Source: Acidobacteriota bacterium (GTDB lineage Bacteria; Acidobacteriota; Blastocatellia; Pyrinomonadales; Pyrinomonadaceae). From it: a stretch of 58,073 nt of DNA. The notes beneath the pieces were generated by a model. The model did not search any database, was not told where the DNA came from, and was given only the letters and a program-made list of their open reading frames with translations. The DNA is taken from NCBI GenBank assembly GCA_019639235.1, contig JAHBSG010000026.1:1-58073 (forward strand), read 5' to 3'. Position numbers and translations under genes: made by a program. Below are positions 33,484-42,176 of this stretch, piece by piece. The first letter of the stretch is position 1; every line of letters begins with the position of its first letter.

Positions 33484-34905
33484 ATGAAAACATTAAAGCC
33501 GGTGGTCGAGCGGATACCCGCCGACCTTCACACGCCGCTTTCGGTTTACCTGAAGCTTGCGGCCGATGAGGAGCATTCATTCCTGCTCGAATCGGTCGAA
33601 GGCGGTGCAACGCTTGCCCGCTATTCATTCATCGGTGCGGGACCGGAGTTCGTCGCCAGAGGTCGGCGAAGTTCCGTAGTGATCGACCGCAGCGGGCGGG
33701 GCGAAACGCTGCCGATCGGCCTTATCGACTTTCTCCGCGAGGAACTCGGCAATTTTAACGTCGAGCCCGAGGCCGGCCTTCCCTCTTTCACCGGCGGTGC
33801 TATCGGCTATCTCGGATTCCCATGCGCGGAATGGTTTGAGCATTCGCTCGCTCGGCCGAAGGGGCTGGACCGCGAATTCGGGATGATGATGTTCTTCCGC
33901 TCGGTCGTCGCCTTTGACCATGCGAGGCAGCAGATATTGATCATCACCAACGCCGAAGCGGATGATGAGGGATCGCTTGCCGATGCAAACGACGCGAATG
34001 CCCGCATTCGCGAACAGATAGAATCCTCGGAACTCCTAGTTCCCCGATCCGAACCCTTGCGAGAAGGAGAAACTTCGGTCGCTTCGAACTTCACCCGTGA
34101 AGGATTCATCGACGCGGTTGGCCGGGCAAAGGAATACATTGCTGCCGGCGATTGCTATCAGGTTGTGATATCACAGCGATTTTCTCGTCCGACCACGGCC
34201 GGCCCGGTGTCGCTCTATCGGGCGATCCGTTCGCTGAACCCATCGCCCTATATGTTCCTGATCAAAACGCCGGAGCGGTCCGTGGTCGGTGCTTCGCCGG
34301 AGATGCTTGTTCGGGTTCGCGATTCTCAGGTCCACTATCGACCGATAGCGGGCACGCGGCCGCGTGGAAGCGACGAAGCCGAGGACAGGCGGCTGGCGGA
34401 CGAAATGGCAGCAGACCCGAAGGAGGTCGCTGAGCACCAAATGCTAGTTGACCTCGGGCGAAACGATGTTGGCCGCGTTTCCGAATACGGTTCTGTGCGG
34501 GTTGAGCGGCTAATGGCGGTAGAGAAATATTCGCATGTTCAGCACTTGGTCAGCGACATCGCGGGCCGGCTTCGCCCGGGGCTCGACCGCTTCGATGCAC
34601 TCGCCTCGTGCTTCCCTGCCGGGACGGTCTCCGGAGCCCCGAAGGTGCGAGCGATCGAGATCATACGCGAACTCGAGCCGGATGAACGCTCGATCTATTC
34701 CGGTGCGGTAGGCCATTTTGACCACGCCGGGAACATGGACACGTGCATCGCGATAAGGACGATCGTTCTCGAGAACGGAATTGCGGAGGTCCAGGCCGGC
34801 GCCGGGATCGTCGCCGACTCGAACCCGGAGGCTGAATACGAGGAAACGGTGAACAAAGCCGCGGCATTGCTGAAGGCGATAGAGATCGCCGAACGAGAAT
34901 TATGA
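33484..34905 (+). CDS. trpE: Anthranilate synthase component I
   Basis: 473 aa from ATG 33484. The longer open frame starting at a TTG (33403) crosses the attenuator terminator and is rejected. Converts chorismate plus ammonia (from a TrpG-type glutaminase) to anthranilate. The Trp feedback site reads FLLESVEGG and NPSPYMFLIKTPE; the chorismate site IAGTRPRGSDEAEDRRLADE, LVDLGRNDVGRV and CFPAGTVSGAPKVRA. The glutaminase partner trpG is not in the operon. Its stop overlaps the trpD start by four bases. Confidence 0.97.
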   Translation: MKTLKPVVERIPADLHTPLSVYLKLAADEEHSFLLESVEGGATLARYSFIGAGPEFVARGRRSSVVIDRSGRGETLPIGLIDFLREELGNFNVEPEAGLPSFTGGAIGYLGFPCAEWFEHSLARPKGLDREFGMMMFFRSVVAFDHARQQILIITNAEADDEGSLADANDANARIREQIESSELLVPRSEPLREGETSVASNFTREGFIDAVGRAKEYIAAGDCYQVVISQRFSRPTTAGPVSLYRAIRSLNPSPYMFLIKTPERSVVGASPEMLVRVRDSQVHYRPIAGTRPRGSDEAEDRRLADEMAADPKEVAEHQMLVDLGRNDVGRVSEYGSVRVERLMAVEKYSHVQHLVSDIAGRLRPGLDRFDALASCFPAGTVSGAPKVRAIEIIRELEPDERSIYSGAVGHFDHAGNMDTCIAIRTIVLENGIAEVQAGAGIVADSNPEAEYEETVNKAAALLKAIEIAEREL

Positions 34906-35927
34906 GCCTGCTTCTCAAGAAATATCGTGACGAGTTCGCGGCCGGCCGTTCCTTTGGGGCGGCCGATACCGAGGCTTTGCTTGATGCTCTTATTACGGAA
35001 ACGGAAGAGGAGCCTATCGCCGAAGTGCTTACTGCCTGGAGCGCGAAGGGTGTTTCGTCCGACGAGATCTACGAGTTTGCTTGCATTCTGCGGTCACGGA
35101 TGAAGCGTGTAAATTCGGTTCACGAGACGTTCGTTGACATAGTCGGGACCGGTGGCAGCTCGGCCAAGACGTTCAATGTCTCGACCGCGGCCTCGTTCGT
35201 TGTTGCGGGTGCGGGCGTTGCGGTAGCAAAGCACGGCAACAAAGCGGCAACGAGCAACTCGGGAAGTGCTGACGTCCTATCGGTGCTCGGAATCGATCCG
35301 GCGGTCTCGCCCGAAACCGCCGAAGCTTGCCTGAACACCGTCGGCATCTGCTTTATGTTCGCGCCGAATTTCCATCGGCTCTCGCCAACTCTGGCAAAGG
35401 TCCGCCGCGGACTCGGCTTTCCGACCATCTTTAATTGCATCGGCCCGCTGTGCAATCCCGCTTCCGCACCGCACCAATTGATCGGTGTTTGGAACAAGGA
35501 ACTCGTGCCGAAAATGGCCGAGGCTCTCGCCCGTTTGGGAACAAAGCGGTCGTGGATCGTCCACGGCGAGGACGGGCTTGATGAGATCGCTCTCGCGGGG
35601 CGAACGCTGGTCGCCGAGGTTGATGGCACGAGTGTGAGCCGGTTCGAATTGTCCGCGGGCGACTTTGGCGTCGATGCCGAAACACCTAGCGGGCTCCGCT
35701 CGCGGGATTCGGCGCATAGCGGCGAAATGATCCGCGGCGTTCTGCTCGGCCGGCCGCATTCTAAAAGTGCCGAGGACCTTGTACTTGTGAATGCCGCCGC
35801 AGCAATTTATATCTCGAGCGCAGCAGACGGCTTTGAAAGCGCGATGGAAATAGCCCGCGAAAGCCTTGCCTCGGGCTCCGCACATAGGAAACTGGAGGAC
35901 TTGGCCGCGGCCGCACCTATTGTATGA
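34902..35927 (+). CDS. trpD: Anthranilate phosphoribosyltransferase
   Basis: Attaches phosphoribose from PRPP to anthranilate. 341 aa. PRPP and anthranilate site: VGTGGSSAKTFNVST, KHGNKAATSNSGSADVL, FAPNFHRLSPTLAKVRRGLG, NCIGPLCNPA. No fused glutaminase domain is present, so it does not supply the missing TrpG. Four-bp overlaps with both trpE and trpC. Confidence 0.97.
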   Translation: MSLLLKKYRDEFAAGRSFGAADTEALLDALITETEEEPIAEVLTAWSAKGVSSDEIYEFACILRSRMKRVNSVHETFVDIVGTGGSSAKTFNVSTAASFVVAGAGVAVAKHGNKAATSNSGSADVLSVLGIDPAVSPETAEACLNTVGICFMFAPNFHRLSPTLAKVRRGLGFPTIFNCIGPLCNPASAPHQLIGVWNKELVPKMAEALARLGTKRSWIVHGEDGLDEIALAGRTLVAEVDGTSVSRFELSAGDFGVDAETPSGLRSRDSAHSGEMIRGVLLGRPHSKSAEDLVLVNAAAAIYISSAADGFESAMEIARESLASGSAHRKLEDLAAAAPIV

Positions 35928-36724
35928 GCACCATACTCGACAAGATCATCGCTGCAAAGCAGGAGCGGATCGCTAACGCGAAAAGAACCGCGAACATGGC
36001 GGAGCTGGAATCGCGTGCCCACGAAAACGCTAAGCGGCCGGGCAGGCTGGCCGAGGCTCTCGGCAAACCGGGCCCGTCGGTGATCGCGGAGTTCAAGCGG
36101 GCTTCGCCGTCGAAAGGTGTGATCAATAGTGGGCTCGATCCGGTCAAGACCGCAAAAGCCTACGAGGCCGGTGGTGCGGCTGCGGTTTCGGTGCTGACCG
36201 AGGAGGAGTTTTTCGCCGGGTCGCTCGCGGATATGGAGTCGGTCGTGCGTTCGGTAGCGATACCGGTACTCCGGAAAGATTTCACGATAGATGAATTTCA
36301 GATCGTCGAATCTGCGGCGGCCGGTTCGGCAGCGATCCTGCTGATAGTCGCCGCACTAGATGTGACTCAGCTTCGTGACCTCAGAGCGGCCGCAGAGAGC
36401 TTTGGGCTCGATGCAATTGTTGAGGTTCATGACCGCGAGGAAATGGAAATCGCGATCGATTCGGGAGCATCGATCATCGGGGTTAACAACCGCAACCTGA
36501 AGACGTTCCAGGTCTCGCTGGATGTGTCACGCTCGCTCATTGAGCTCCGGTCCGGAGGCGTTTTGATGATCGCCGAAAGCGGCATTTCAAACCCCGAAGA
36601 GATCGCCGAACTCCACGGGCTCGGCTTCGATGCTTTCTTGATCGGCGAAACTCTGATGCGATGCGGCGATCCGGCAGACGAACTGAAACGACTACTCAAA
36701 GCGACGGAGACGGCGGGAGCGTAA
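35924..36724 (+). CDS. trpC: Indole-3-glycerol-phosphate synthase
   Basis: 266 aa TIM barrel. Catalytic residues in IAEFKRASPSKGVIN, VPVLRKDFTIDEFQI, GVNNRNLKTF, IAESGISNPEEI. It is not fused to trpF, unlike the enterobacterial arrangement. Its TAA overlaps the trpF ATG by one base. Confidence 0.97.
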   Translation: MSTILDKIIAAKQERIANAKRTANMAELESRAHENAKRPGRLAEALGKPGPSVIAEFKRASPSKGVINSGLDPVKTAKAYEAGGAAAVSVLTEEEFFAGSLADMESVVRSVAIPVLRKDFTIDEFQIVESAAAGSAAILLIVAALDVTQLRDLRAAAESFGLDAIVEVHDREEMEIAIDSGASIIGVNNRNLKTFQVSLDVSRSLIELRSGGVLMIAESGISNPEEIAELHGLGFDAFLIGETLMRCGDPADELKRLLKATETAGA

Positions 36725-37353
36725 TGATGGTGAAGGTCAAGATCTGCGGTATCACAAATCTTGAGGACGCTCTCGCGGCGGCTGATCTCGGGGCAGATAT
36801 GCTTGGTTTCAATTTTTACGAAGGGAGCAAGAGATACGTCGAGCCCGCAGTAGCGGCAAAGATCATTAACGGCCTAGATGGCCGCATCGATCCGGTCGGA
36901 GTTTTTGTAAATGCCGATATCGATACCATCAAAAGAACCGTTGAAGCGACCGGACTCACCGCTGTTCAACTCCACGGCGATGAAACGCCGGAGTTTGTCC
37001 ACGAGGTGGCTGAAACCTGCGGCACGCCGGTGATAAAGGCATTGCGTGTTTCTCCGGGTTTCCTTGTAAAGTTGATCCGCGAATTTTCCGCCGATTCGAT
37101 ATTGCTGGATGTTTTTTCTCCGGCGGCTTTTGGGGGCACGGGCGAACGGTTCGATTGGAACATTGCTGTTGCCGCAAAGGAACACACAGATCGGATTTTA
37201 CTCGCGGGCGGTCTGACGCCGAAAAACGTCGCCGAGGCGGTTGAGCTTGTGCGGCCCTACGCCGTTGATGTGGCGAGCGGAGTCGAGGCCGGACCGAGGA
37301 AGAAGGATGCGATCAAGATAAAGGCGTTCATCCGAAACGCAAGAGGAATATGA
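36724..37353 (+). CDS. trpF: Phosphoribosylanthranilate isomerase
   Basis: 209 aa TIM barrel from ATG 36724 (a second ATG follows directly). The longer frame starting at 36661 would run inside trpC and is rejected. Catalytic Cys and Asp lie in VKICGITN and FDWN...[26 protein letters not shown] is the phosphate loop. Four-bp overlap with trpB. Confidence 0.96.
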   Translation: MMVKVKICGITNLEDALAAADLGADMLGFNFYEGSKRYVEPAVAAKIINGLDGRIDPVGVFVNADIDTIKRTVEATGLTAVQLHGDETPEFVHEVAETCGTPVIKALRVSPGFLVKLIREFSADSILLDVFSPAAFGGTGERFDWNIAVAAKEHTDRILLAGGLTPKNVAEAVELVRPYAVDVASGVEAGPRKKDAIKIKAFIRNARGI

Positions 37354-38549
37354 GCAAATACGAACCTGATGAACGCGGATATTGGGGCGAATTTGGCGGG
37401 CGATTTGTCCCCGAGACGCTCGTCGCACCGCTTGATGAACTGACGGAAAACTATCTCGCCGTACGGGGCGATGCCGAGTTTCACCGCGAGTTTCTCTACT
37501 ATCTCCGTGATTTTGCCGGCCGGCCCACGCCGCTCTATTTTGCCGAAAGGCTGACGGAAAAGCTTGGCGGCGCCCGCATCTTTCTCAAACGCGAGGACCT
37601 GACGCATACGGGGGCACACAAGATAAACAACGCTATCGGACAGATACTCCTTGCCAGACGGATGGGCAAGACCCGGATCATCGCCGAAACCGGTGCCGGC
37701 CAGCACGGCGTTGCAACCGCCACCGTTTGCGCCCGGTTCGGGCTTGAGTGCGTCATCTATATGGGCACCGAGGATATCCGCCGGCAGGAGCTGAATGTAT
37801 TCAGAATGCGAATGCTCGGGGCCGAGGTCCGCGGCGTCGATTCGGGCTCGCGAACGCTGAAAGACGCTATTAACGAATCTTTACGCGACTGGGTAACGAA
37901 TGTAAGCAATACTTATTACTTGCTCGGGTCGGCGCTTGGCCCGCATCCGTATCCGCTGATGGTAAGGGACTTTCAAAGTGTGATCGGGCGTGAAGCCCGC
38001 GAGCAGTTTCTCGAACGCGAGGGCTCGCTACCGGATGTTCTTGTTGCCTGCGTGGGCGGCGGCTCGAATGCGATCGGGCTTTTCCACGCCTTTCTTGAAG
38101 ATGATATCCGCATGATCGGCGTTGAAGCCGGCGGAAGCGGGAATGAGCTTGGGATGCATGCCGCACGCTTCGCTACAGGTGGGAGCGTCGGCATTTTGCA
38201 GGGTACGAAGAGCTACGTGCTTCAAGATGCCGCGGGACAGGTTGCGGCAACGCATTCGATCTCTGCCGGTCTGGATTACGCCTCGATCGGCCCTGAGCAC
38301 GCGTATCTTCGCTCGATCGGCCGCGTCGAATATGCCTCGGCAAGCGACGAGGACGCGTTCGCAGCTTTCAAGGAGCTCTCGGCGACCGAAGGGATTATTC
38401 CGGCGCTTGAGACGGCCCATGGAATAGCCCACGCGATCAAGATCGCCCCTGAACTTCCGAGCAGTTCATCGATGATCGTAAACCTATCCGGCCGCGGCGA
38501 TAAGGACCTAATGTCGGTCGCCGAATACGAAAACCGGAGGTCGGAATAA
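37350..38549 (+). CDS. trpB: Tryptophan synthase beta chain
   Basis: PLP enzyme that condenses indole and serine to tryptophan. 399 aa, TrpB1 type. Start [17 protein letters not shown] lysine in [32 protein letters not shown]; phosphate-binding [24 protein letters not shown] near the end. It shares one base with trpA (TAATG), as expected for an alpha2beta2 complex. Confidence 0.98.
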   Translation: MSKYEPDERGYWGEFGGRFVPETLVAPLDELTENYLAVRGDAEFHREFLYYLRDFAGRPTPLYFAERLTEKLGGARIFLKREDLTHTGAHKINNAIGQILLARRMGKTRIIAETGAGQHGVATATVCARFGLECVIYMGTEDIRRQELNVFRMRMLGAEVRGVDSGSRTLKDAINESLRDWVTNVSNTYYLLGSALGPHPYPLMVRDFQSVIGREAREQFLEREGSLPDVLVACVGGGSNAIGLFHAFLEDDIRMIGVEAGGSGNELGMHAARFATGGSVGILQGTKSYVLQDAAGQVAATHSISAGLDYASIGPEHAYLRSIGRVEYASASDEDAFAAFKELSATEGIIPALETAHGIAHAIKIAPELPSSSSMIVNLSGRGDKDLMSVAEYENRRSE

Positions 38550-39361
38550 TGAGCAGGATCGCATCGAAATTCGCAGAGCTGCATTCGGCCGGGCGGAAAG
38601 GCTTTATCCCGTTCGTGTCGGCGGGCGACCCTGACCTCGAAACTTCTCTTGAGATCGTTCTCGCTCTTGCCGAGCTTGGCGCCGACATCATCGAACTCGG
38701 TGTTCCCTTCTCGGACCCGATGGCTGACGGCCCGACTATCCAGGCCTCGTCCATGAGGGCCTTGGACAATGGCGTTCGGCTTGAGGATGTGATCGAAATG
38801 AGCCGCCAAATTCGGGTAAGGTCTGAAGTTCCGATCGTGCTTTTCAGCTACCTCAACCCGCTTTATCAATATGGGCTCGAACGACTCGCATCGGACGCCG
38901 CAGACGCAGGGATCGATGGAGTTTTGGTCACCGACGCCGTAGATGAAGAAGCGGCGGAAATAGGGTCGATACTTCGTGACAGCGGGCTTGACCTCATCTC
39001 ACTGATCGCCCCGACAACGAGCGATGAGCGGCTGGCAAAGATCGCAGCAAATGCGAGTGGTTTTCTATATGCCGTTTCGCGGGCAGGTGTGACCGGTGCC
39101 CGTTTGGAGACGAGTTCGGCCGCAGAGGAACTCGTTCGACGGGCGAGGAAATTTACCGATCTTCCGGTTGCGGTCGGTTTCGGTATTTCGACCCGCGAAC
39201 AGATCGAAGAGGTTTGGGAATATGCCGATGCGGCCGTGGTCGGCTCGGCGATAGTCGCGGAGATCGAACGCTCGATCCCGGTTGGAAATGTGCCCGAGCG
39301 CGTCCGCGCGTTCGTTGCCAGTTTGCTGCCCGCGGTTGCAAATGCAGGCACGGAAAACTAA
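38549..39361 (+). CDS. trpA: Tryptophan synthase alpha chain
   Basis: 270 aa TIM barrel that cleaves indole-3-glycerol phosphate and passes indole to TrpB. FVSAGDPDLETS, IELGVPFSDPMADGPTIQ (catalytic Glu and Asp), LVTDAVDEEA, AVGFGISTREQ (phosphate loop). The gene is 30 bp ahead of the DAHP synthase gene. Confidence 0.97.
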   Translation: MSRIASKFAELHSAGRKGFIPFVSAGDPDLETSLEIVLALAELGADIIELGVPFSDPMADGPTIQASSMRALDNGVRLEDVIEMSRQIRVRSEVPIVLFSYLNPLYQYGLERLASDAADAGIDGVLVTDAVDEEAAEIGSILRDSGLDLISLIAPTTSDERLAKIAANASGFLYAVSRAGVTGARLETSSAAEELVRRARKFTDLPVAVGFGISTREQIEEVWEYADAAVVGSAIVAEIERSIPVGNVPERVRAFVASLLPAVANAGTEN

Positions 39362-39391
39362 AGTCATAGCTTTGTATTAAGGACGCGAATT

Positions 39392-40432
39392 ATGCTCATC
39401 GTAATGAAGCCCGACGCCTCGCAGTCGGATATCGAAAGAGTTGTACAGGTGATCGAAAGGCTCGGTTTCAAAGGCCACCCGATGCCGGGCGAAAGCCGTA
39501 CTGCGATCGGCATTACCGGAAATCGCGGGTCGGTCGATCCGACGCATTTTGAGAATCTGCCCGGGGTCGCCGAGGCGATCCGCGTCACGAAGCCGTATAA
39601 GCTCATCTCCAGCGACCTAAAGCCGGGCCGCTCGGTCATAAAGGTCGGTACCGCATCGATCGGCGGCGGCAGCCTCGCAATGATCGCCGGGCCGTGTGCA
39701 GTCGAAACCCCGGAGCAGGTCTTCGCTGCTGCCGAGGCCGTAGCCGCCAGCGGCGCCCAATTCTTTCGCGGCGGTGCATTCAAACCGCGTACATCACCCT
39801 ATGCCTTTCAGGGCAAAGGCGAGGATGGGCTGAAGATCCTGGCCGAGGTCCGCGACCGCTTTGGGCTGAATATCGTAACGGAAGCGATGGACGAGCACGG
39901 CATCGATCTCGTCGAAAAATACGGCGACTGCATCCAGATCGGCGCCCGCAATATGCAGAATTTCTCGCTGCTGAAGTATGCCGGGAAGGCCTCGAAACCG
40001 GTGCTTCTAAAACGCGGGCTTTCCGCCACGCTGGACGAATTTCTCCTGGCCGCCGAGTACATCATGGCCGAAGGAAATTACGACGTCATCCTCTGCGAAC
40101 GCGGCATCCGTACCTTCGCCGACCACGCCCGGAACACGATGGACCTATCGATCGTCCCGGCGGTCCGAAGGCTCTCGCACCTGCCGATAATAATCGACCC
40201 CTCGCATGGCACCGGCCATAATTATATGGTCGAGCCGCTCGCTCTTGCGGGAACCGCTGTCGGCGCGGACGGTCTTATCATCGAGGTACATCCCTGTCCC
40301 GAGGAAGCCCTCTGCGACGGAGCACAGGCCCTGACACCCGAGCAATACACAGAGCTATACGAACGGGTGAAGCGTGTTCATGCGTCCGTCGCATCGGAAA
40401 ATGAGTCGGCGGCCACGATCAACGCGAGCTAG
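39392..40432 (+). CDS. aroF: 3-deoxy-7-phosphoheptulonate synthase with N-terminal ferredoxin-like regulatory domain
   Basis: First enzyme of the shikimate pathway (erythrose-4-phosphate plus PEP). 346 aa. Residues about 1-70 are a small ferredoxin-like domain ([20 protein letters not shown]) that mediates feedback control in the Thermotoga-type enzymes; the type I-beta catalytic barrel follows ([52 protein letters not shown]). Its place at the end of the trp operon suggests that aromatic precursor supply is co-regulated with Trp synthesis. Confidence 0.96.
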   Translation: MLIVMKPDASQSDIERVVQVIERLGFKGHPMPGESRTAIGITGNRGSVDPTHFENLPGVAEAIRVTKPYKLISSDLKPGRSVIKVGTASIGGGSLAMIAGPCAVETPEQVFAAAEAVAASGAQFFRGGAFKPRTSPYAFQGKGEDGLKILAEVRDRFGLNIVTEAMDEHGIDLVEKYGDCIQIGARNMQNFSLLKYAGKASKPVLLKRGLSATLDEFLLAAEYIMAEGNYDVILCERGIRTFADHARNTMDLSIVPAVRRLSHLPIIIDPSHGTGHNYMVEPLALAGTAVGADGLIIEVHPCPEEALCDGAQALTPEQYTELYERVKRVHASVASENESAATINAS

Positions 40433-40446
40433 AACGGTGCTCGAGA

Positions 40447-40842
40447 TCAGATCCGATATAATCTGGTCCTGAACCACTCGGCGAGCTCGTCCTCGGACAC
40501 AGTTCCCTCGGCGAGCCCTAGAAATGCCGCGTAAGTTTCAGCCGGAGTCGCGTCTAAGTCGTATCCGTTCAAGTTGAGAAATGTGATGGATACCACAAGG
40601 GCCGTTCTCTTATTTCCGTCCAAAAAGGGGTGATTCCTGGCGATACCAAAGGCATAACTAGCCGCCAGTGCCGCTACGTCCACCTCATCGCCGCCATAGG
40701 CAAACAAGTTCTCGGGCCGCGCAAGGGCGGACTGCAAAAGGCCTTCATCACGTGTCCCTCCCGAACCACCGTGCTCCGCGATCTGGCGACTGTGCATTGC
40801 GTGGACGGACTCTAGCCGTATCCACTCAATTTCCCTCGTCAT
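40447..40842 (-). CDS. Fic/Doc-family toxin-like protein
   Basis: 131 aa of the death-on-curing branch of the Fic fold. The motif HPFLDGNKRTALV (about residues 72-84) keeps His, Phe, Asp, Gly-Asn, Lys and Arg. In Doc toxins this site phosphorylates EF-Tu; in Fic proteins it AMPylates targets. The Asp-Gly-Asn version here is nearer to the AMPylation consensus, so the activity is open. The start overlaps the AbrB-type antitoxin gene by four bases (ATGA). It is convergent with and 14 bp from aroF. Confidence 0.92.
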   Translation of the reverse strand: MTREIEWIRLESVHAMHSRQIAEHGGSGGTRDEGLLQSALARPENLFAYGGDEVDVAALAASYAFGIARNHPFLDGNKRTALVVSITFLNLNGYDLDATPAETYAAFLGLAEGTVSEDELAEWFRTRLYRI

Positions 40843-41066
40843 TCGGCAAGTTTCCTCAGTACTTCACGGTGTTTGCGCATCACTTTCTCAGCGGCGTCCA
40901 TTTGCCGGGCTACGGCGGGATCGTACGCCGACAGTTCAAAACCGGATGGAGTTTCAACGGCGATGATCGTATCGCCTTCGCCGACCCGCATCTTATCCAA
41001 CAATTCCTTATTGATTATCACGCCGGTCGAGTTCCCGATACGTCGCAATTTGAGCTTGTATGTCAT
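40839..41066 (-). CDS. AbrB/MazE-type antitoxin of the Fic/Doc toxin
   Basis: 75 aa with a swapped-hairpin AbrB domain: LKLRRIGNSTGVIINKELLD, RVGEGDTIIAVETPSGFELS (about 3-50), then a helical tail (DAAEKVMRKHREVLRKL) that would bind the toxin. Encoded first and overlapping the toxin gene, the usual order. It replaces the Phd-type partner known from phage P1; AbrB-Doc pairs are common in bacterial genomes. No Shine-Dalgarno sequence precedes the ATG. Confidence 0.92.
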   Translation of the reverse strand: MTYKLKLRRIGNSTGVIINKELLDKMRVGEGDTIIAVETPSGFELSAYDPAVARQMDAAEKVMRKHREVLRKLAE

Positions 41067-41075
41067 ACGTCGATA

Positions 41076-41104
41076 TTATTACAACTGTTATAACATAAAA
41101 GCAA
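41076..41104 (-). promoter_or_regulatory. Promoter of the AbrB-Doc module with palindromic operator
   Basis: On the minus strand TTGCTT (41104-41099), 17 bases, TAATAA (41081-41076). The perfect palindrome TGTTATAACA (41086-41095) lies in the spacer, as expected for an autoregulating antitoxin. The predicted transcript start is only a few bases from the ATG at 41066, so the mRNA may be leaderless. Confidence 0.6.
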
Positions 41105-41105
41105 G

Positions 41106-41144
41106 AAAAAAATTCCGCATACCATTCCCGAGCGGTATGCGGAA
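41106..41144 (-). terminator. Terminator after the XRE-membrane protein genes (minus strand)
   Basis: Perfect 11-bp arms TTCCGCATACC / GGTATGCGGAA with a ten-base loop; on the minus strand followed by seven T. It lies 26 bp after the stop at 41170 and separates this operon from the antitoxin promoter. Confidence 0.92.
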
Positions 41145-41169
41145 CTTTCTTCTGTTTGACGCCTTTTGC

Positions 41170-41574
41170 CTATCGGGCCAAACTAACTTTCATCATAACA
41201 TATAGTTGAACCAGGCAGCTGACGAACGCCGCAAAGATGAGTAGCGTCATCGGAAGCGAGGCATAAGCCGGTGCAGCCGCCGGAGCGATCGCAAAGGCAA
41301 AGCCGAGCCCTGCAAAAGCTCCGACGAGGGCAATCGCAGTTCGCCCGCCAAGCCAATGCAGGAAAGGCATCGCCTCGTGGCGGCCGGGCAAAAAGTACGG
41401 CAGGACGGCAAATGCAGCGATCGCCAACAGCGAAAGCCCCAGATCCAAACCGTTGCCGCCTGCCGATGCCGCGAGTTCCATAGCCAAAAAGAAAAGGACT
41501 ATGGATGTATCGACCGAATGAAAGCCGCCGGCTTCTTCAGCCGCCTCTGCCCTTACAAGTGCTTGCTCCATCAT
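41170..41574 (-). CDS. Small polytopic membrane protein of unknown function
   Basis: 134 aa with four hydrophobic segments: SIVLFFLAMELAAS, LGLSLLAIAAFAVLPYFL, TAIALVGAFAGLGFAFAIA and MTLLIFAAFVSCLVQLYVM. N-terminal 22 residues are polar and acidic. No family was recognised. It lies 34 bp downstream of the XRE regulator gene, before one terminator, so the two genes are probably one operon. Confidence 0.7.
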   Translation of the reverse strand: MMEQALVRAEAAEEAGGFHSVDTSIVLFFLAMELAASAGGNGLDLGLSLLAIAAFAVLPYFLPGRHEAMPFLHWLGGRTAIALVGAFAGLGFAFAIAPAAAPAYASLPMTLLIFAAFVSCLVQLYVMMKVSLAR

Positions 41575-41608
41575 CTTCGCTTACCTCGCTTATCTTTCTA
41601 GGGATCCC

Positions 41609-42007
41609 TTATTTCTTGGTCTTCTGCGGTGCGCTGAACTGCTTGTAAGCGACCCGGAAAAGCTCCGAAAGAGCCTGTGCCGTTTCCGCGTTAAGGTTCT
41701 TGTCCGCTCTCAGGTGTGCTTCGACGATCTCGGGCGTCGCCTCATGCGGGTAATAGATCACCGGTTCGACCTCTTCGGACTTCTTGGTCATAAGCCGGTC
41801 GATCGGCATGTCGAGCCAAGCCGAGAGCCTCGCGATGTTGTCCGAATCCGGCTTTCCCGTTCCGTTTTCGATACGCGAAAGGGTCGACGCCGAAACGCCT
41901 GTCTCGTCTGCTACGTCGCGAAGGCTGAGCCTCAATTCTTCCCTGCGCCGCTTTACGGCACGTCCAAGTTCCGCCGTATCCAAAAATTTTTCGTTGCTGA
42001 ACGCCAT
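41609..42007 (-). CDS. XRE-family helix-turn-helix transcriptional regulator
   Basis: 132 aa. Residues about 12-68 are a Cro/CI-type HTH: LGRAVKRRREELRLSLRDVA, DETGVSASTLSRIENGTGKP, IARLSAWLDMPIDRL. A short C-terminal part (EPVIYYPHEATPEIVEAHLR, ETAQALSELFRVAYK) has no metal or ligand motif. It is divergent from the Rad52-like gene with a 169-bp shared promoter region. GGAGG precedes the ATG. Confidence 0.88.
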   Translation of the reverse strand: MAFSNEKFLDTAELGRAVKRRREELRLSLRDVADETGVSASTLSRIENGTGKPDSDNIARLSAWLDMPIDRLMTKKSEEVEPVIYYPHEATPEIVEAHLRADKNLNAETAQALSELFRVAYKQFSAPQKTKK

Positions 42008-42085
42008 ATTTTTCCTCCGTGAGTTTGAAGTGTCACAAATGCACTTTTTATTTCACGGATAAAACATAACACGATAAAATTTTAA

Positions 42086-42135
42086 TTGCAACACCTAGTT
42101 TCACTCTTGCAACAATTCTTTTGGCATGGTACAGT
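42086..42135 (+). promoter_or_regulatory. Promoter of the Rad52-like gene with repeated TTGCAACA sites
   Basis: TTGCAA (42107-42112), 17 bases, TACAGT (42130-42135). The octamer TTGCAACA occurs at 42086 and 42107, exactly 21 bp or two helical turns apart, and its core is self-complementary; outer AATTG and CAATT complete a loose palindrome. A likely binding site for the divergent XRE regulator, by position only. Confidence 0.55.
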
Positions 42136-42176
42136 GTTTCATCGATGGCACGCTTGCCGCTTAGAAGGAGATAAAT

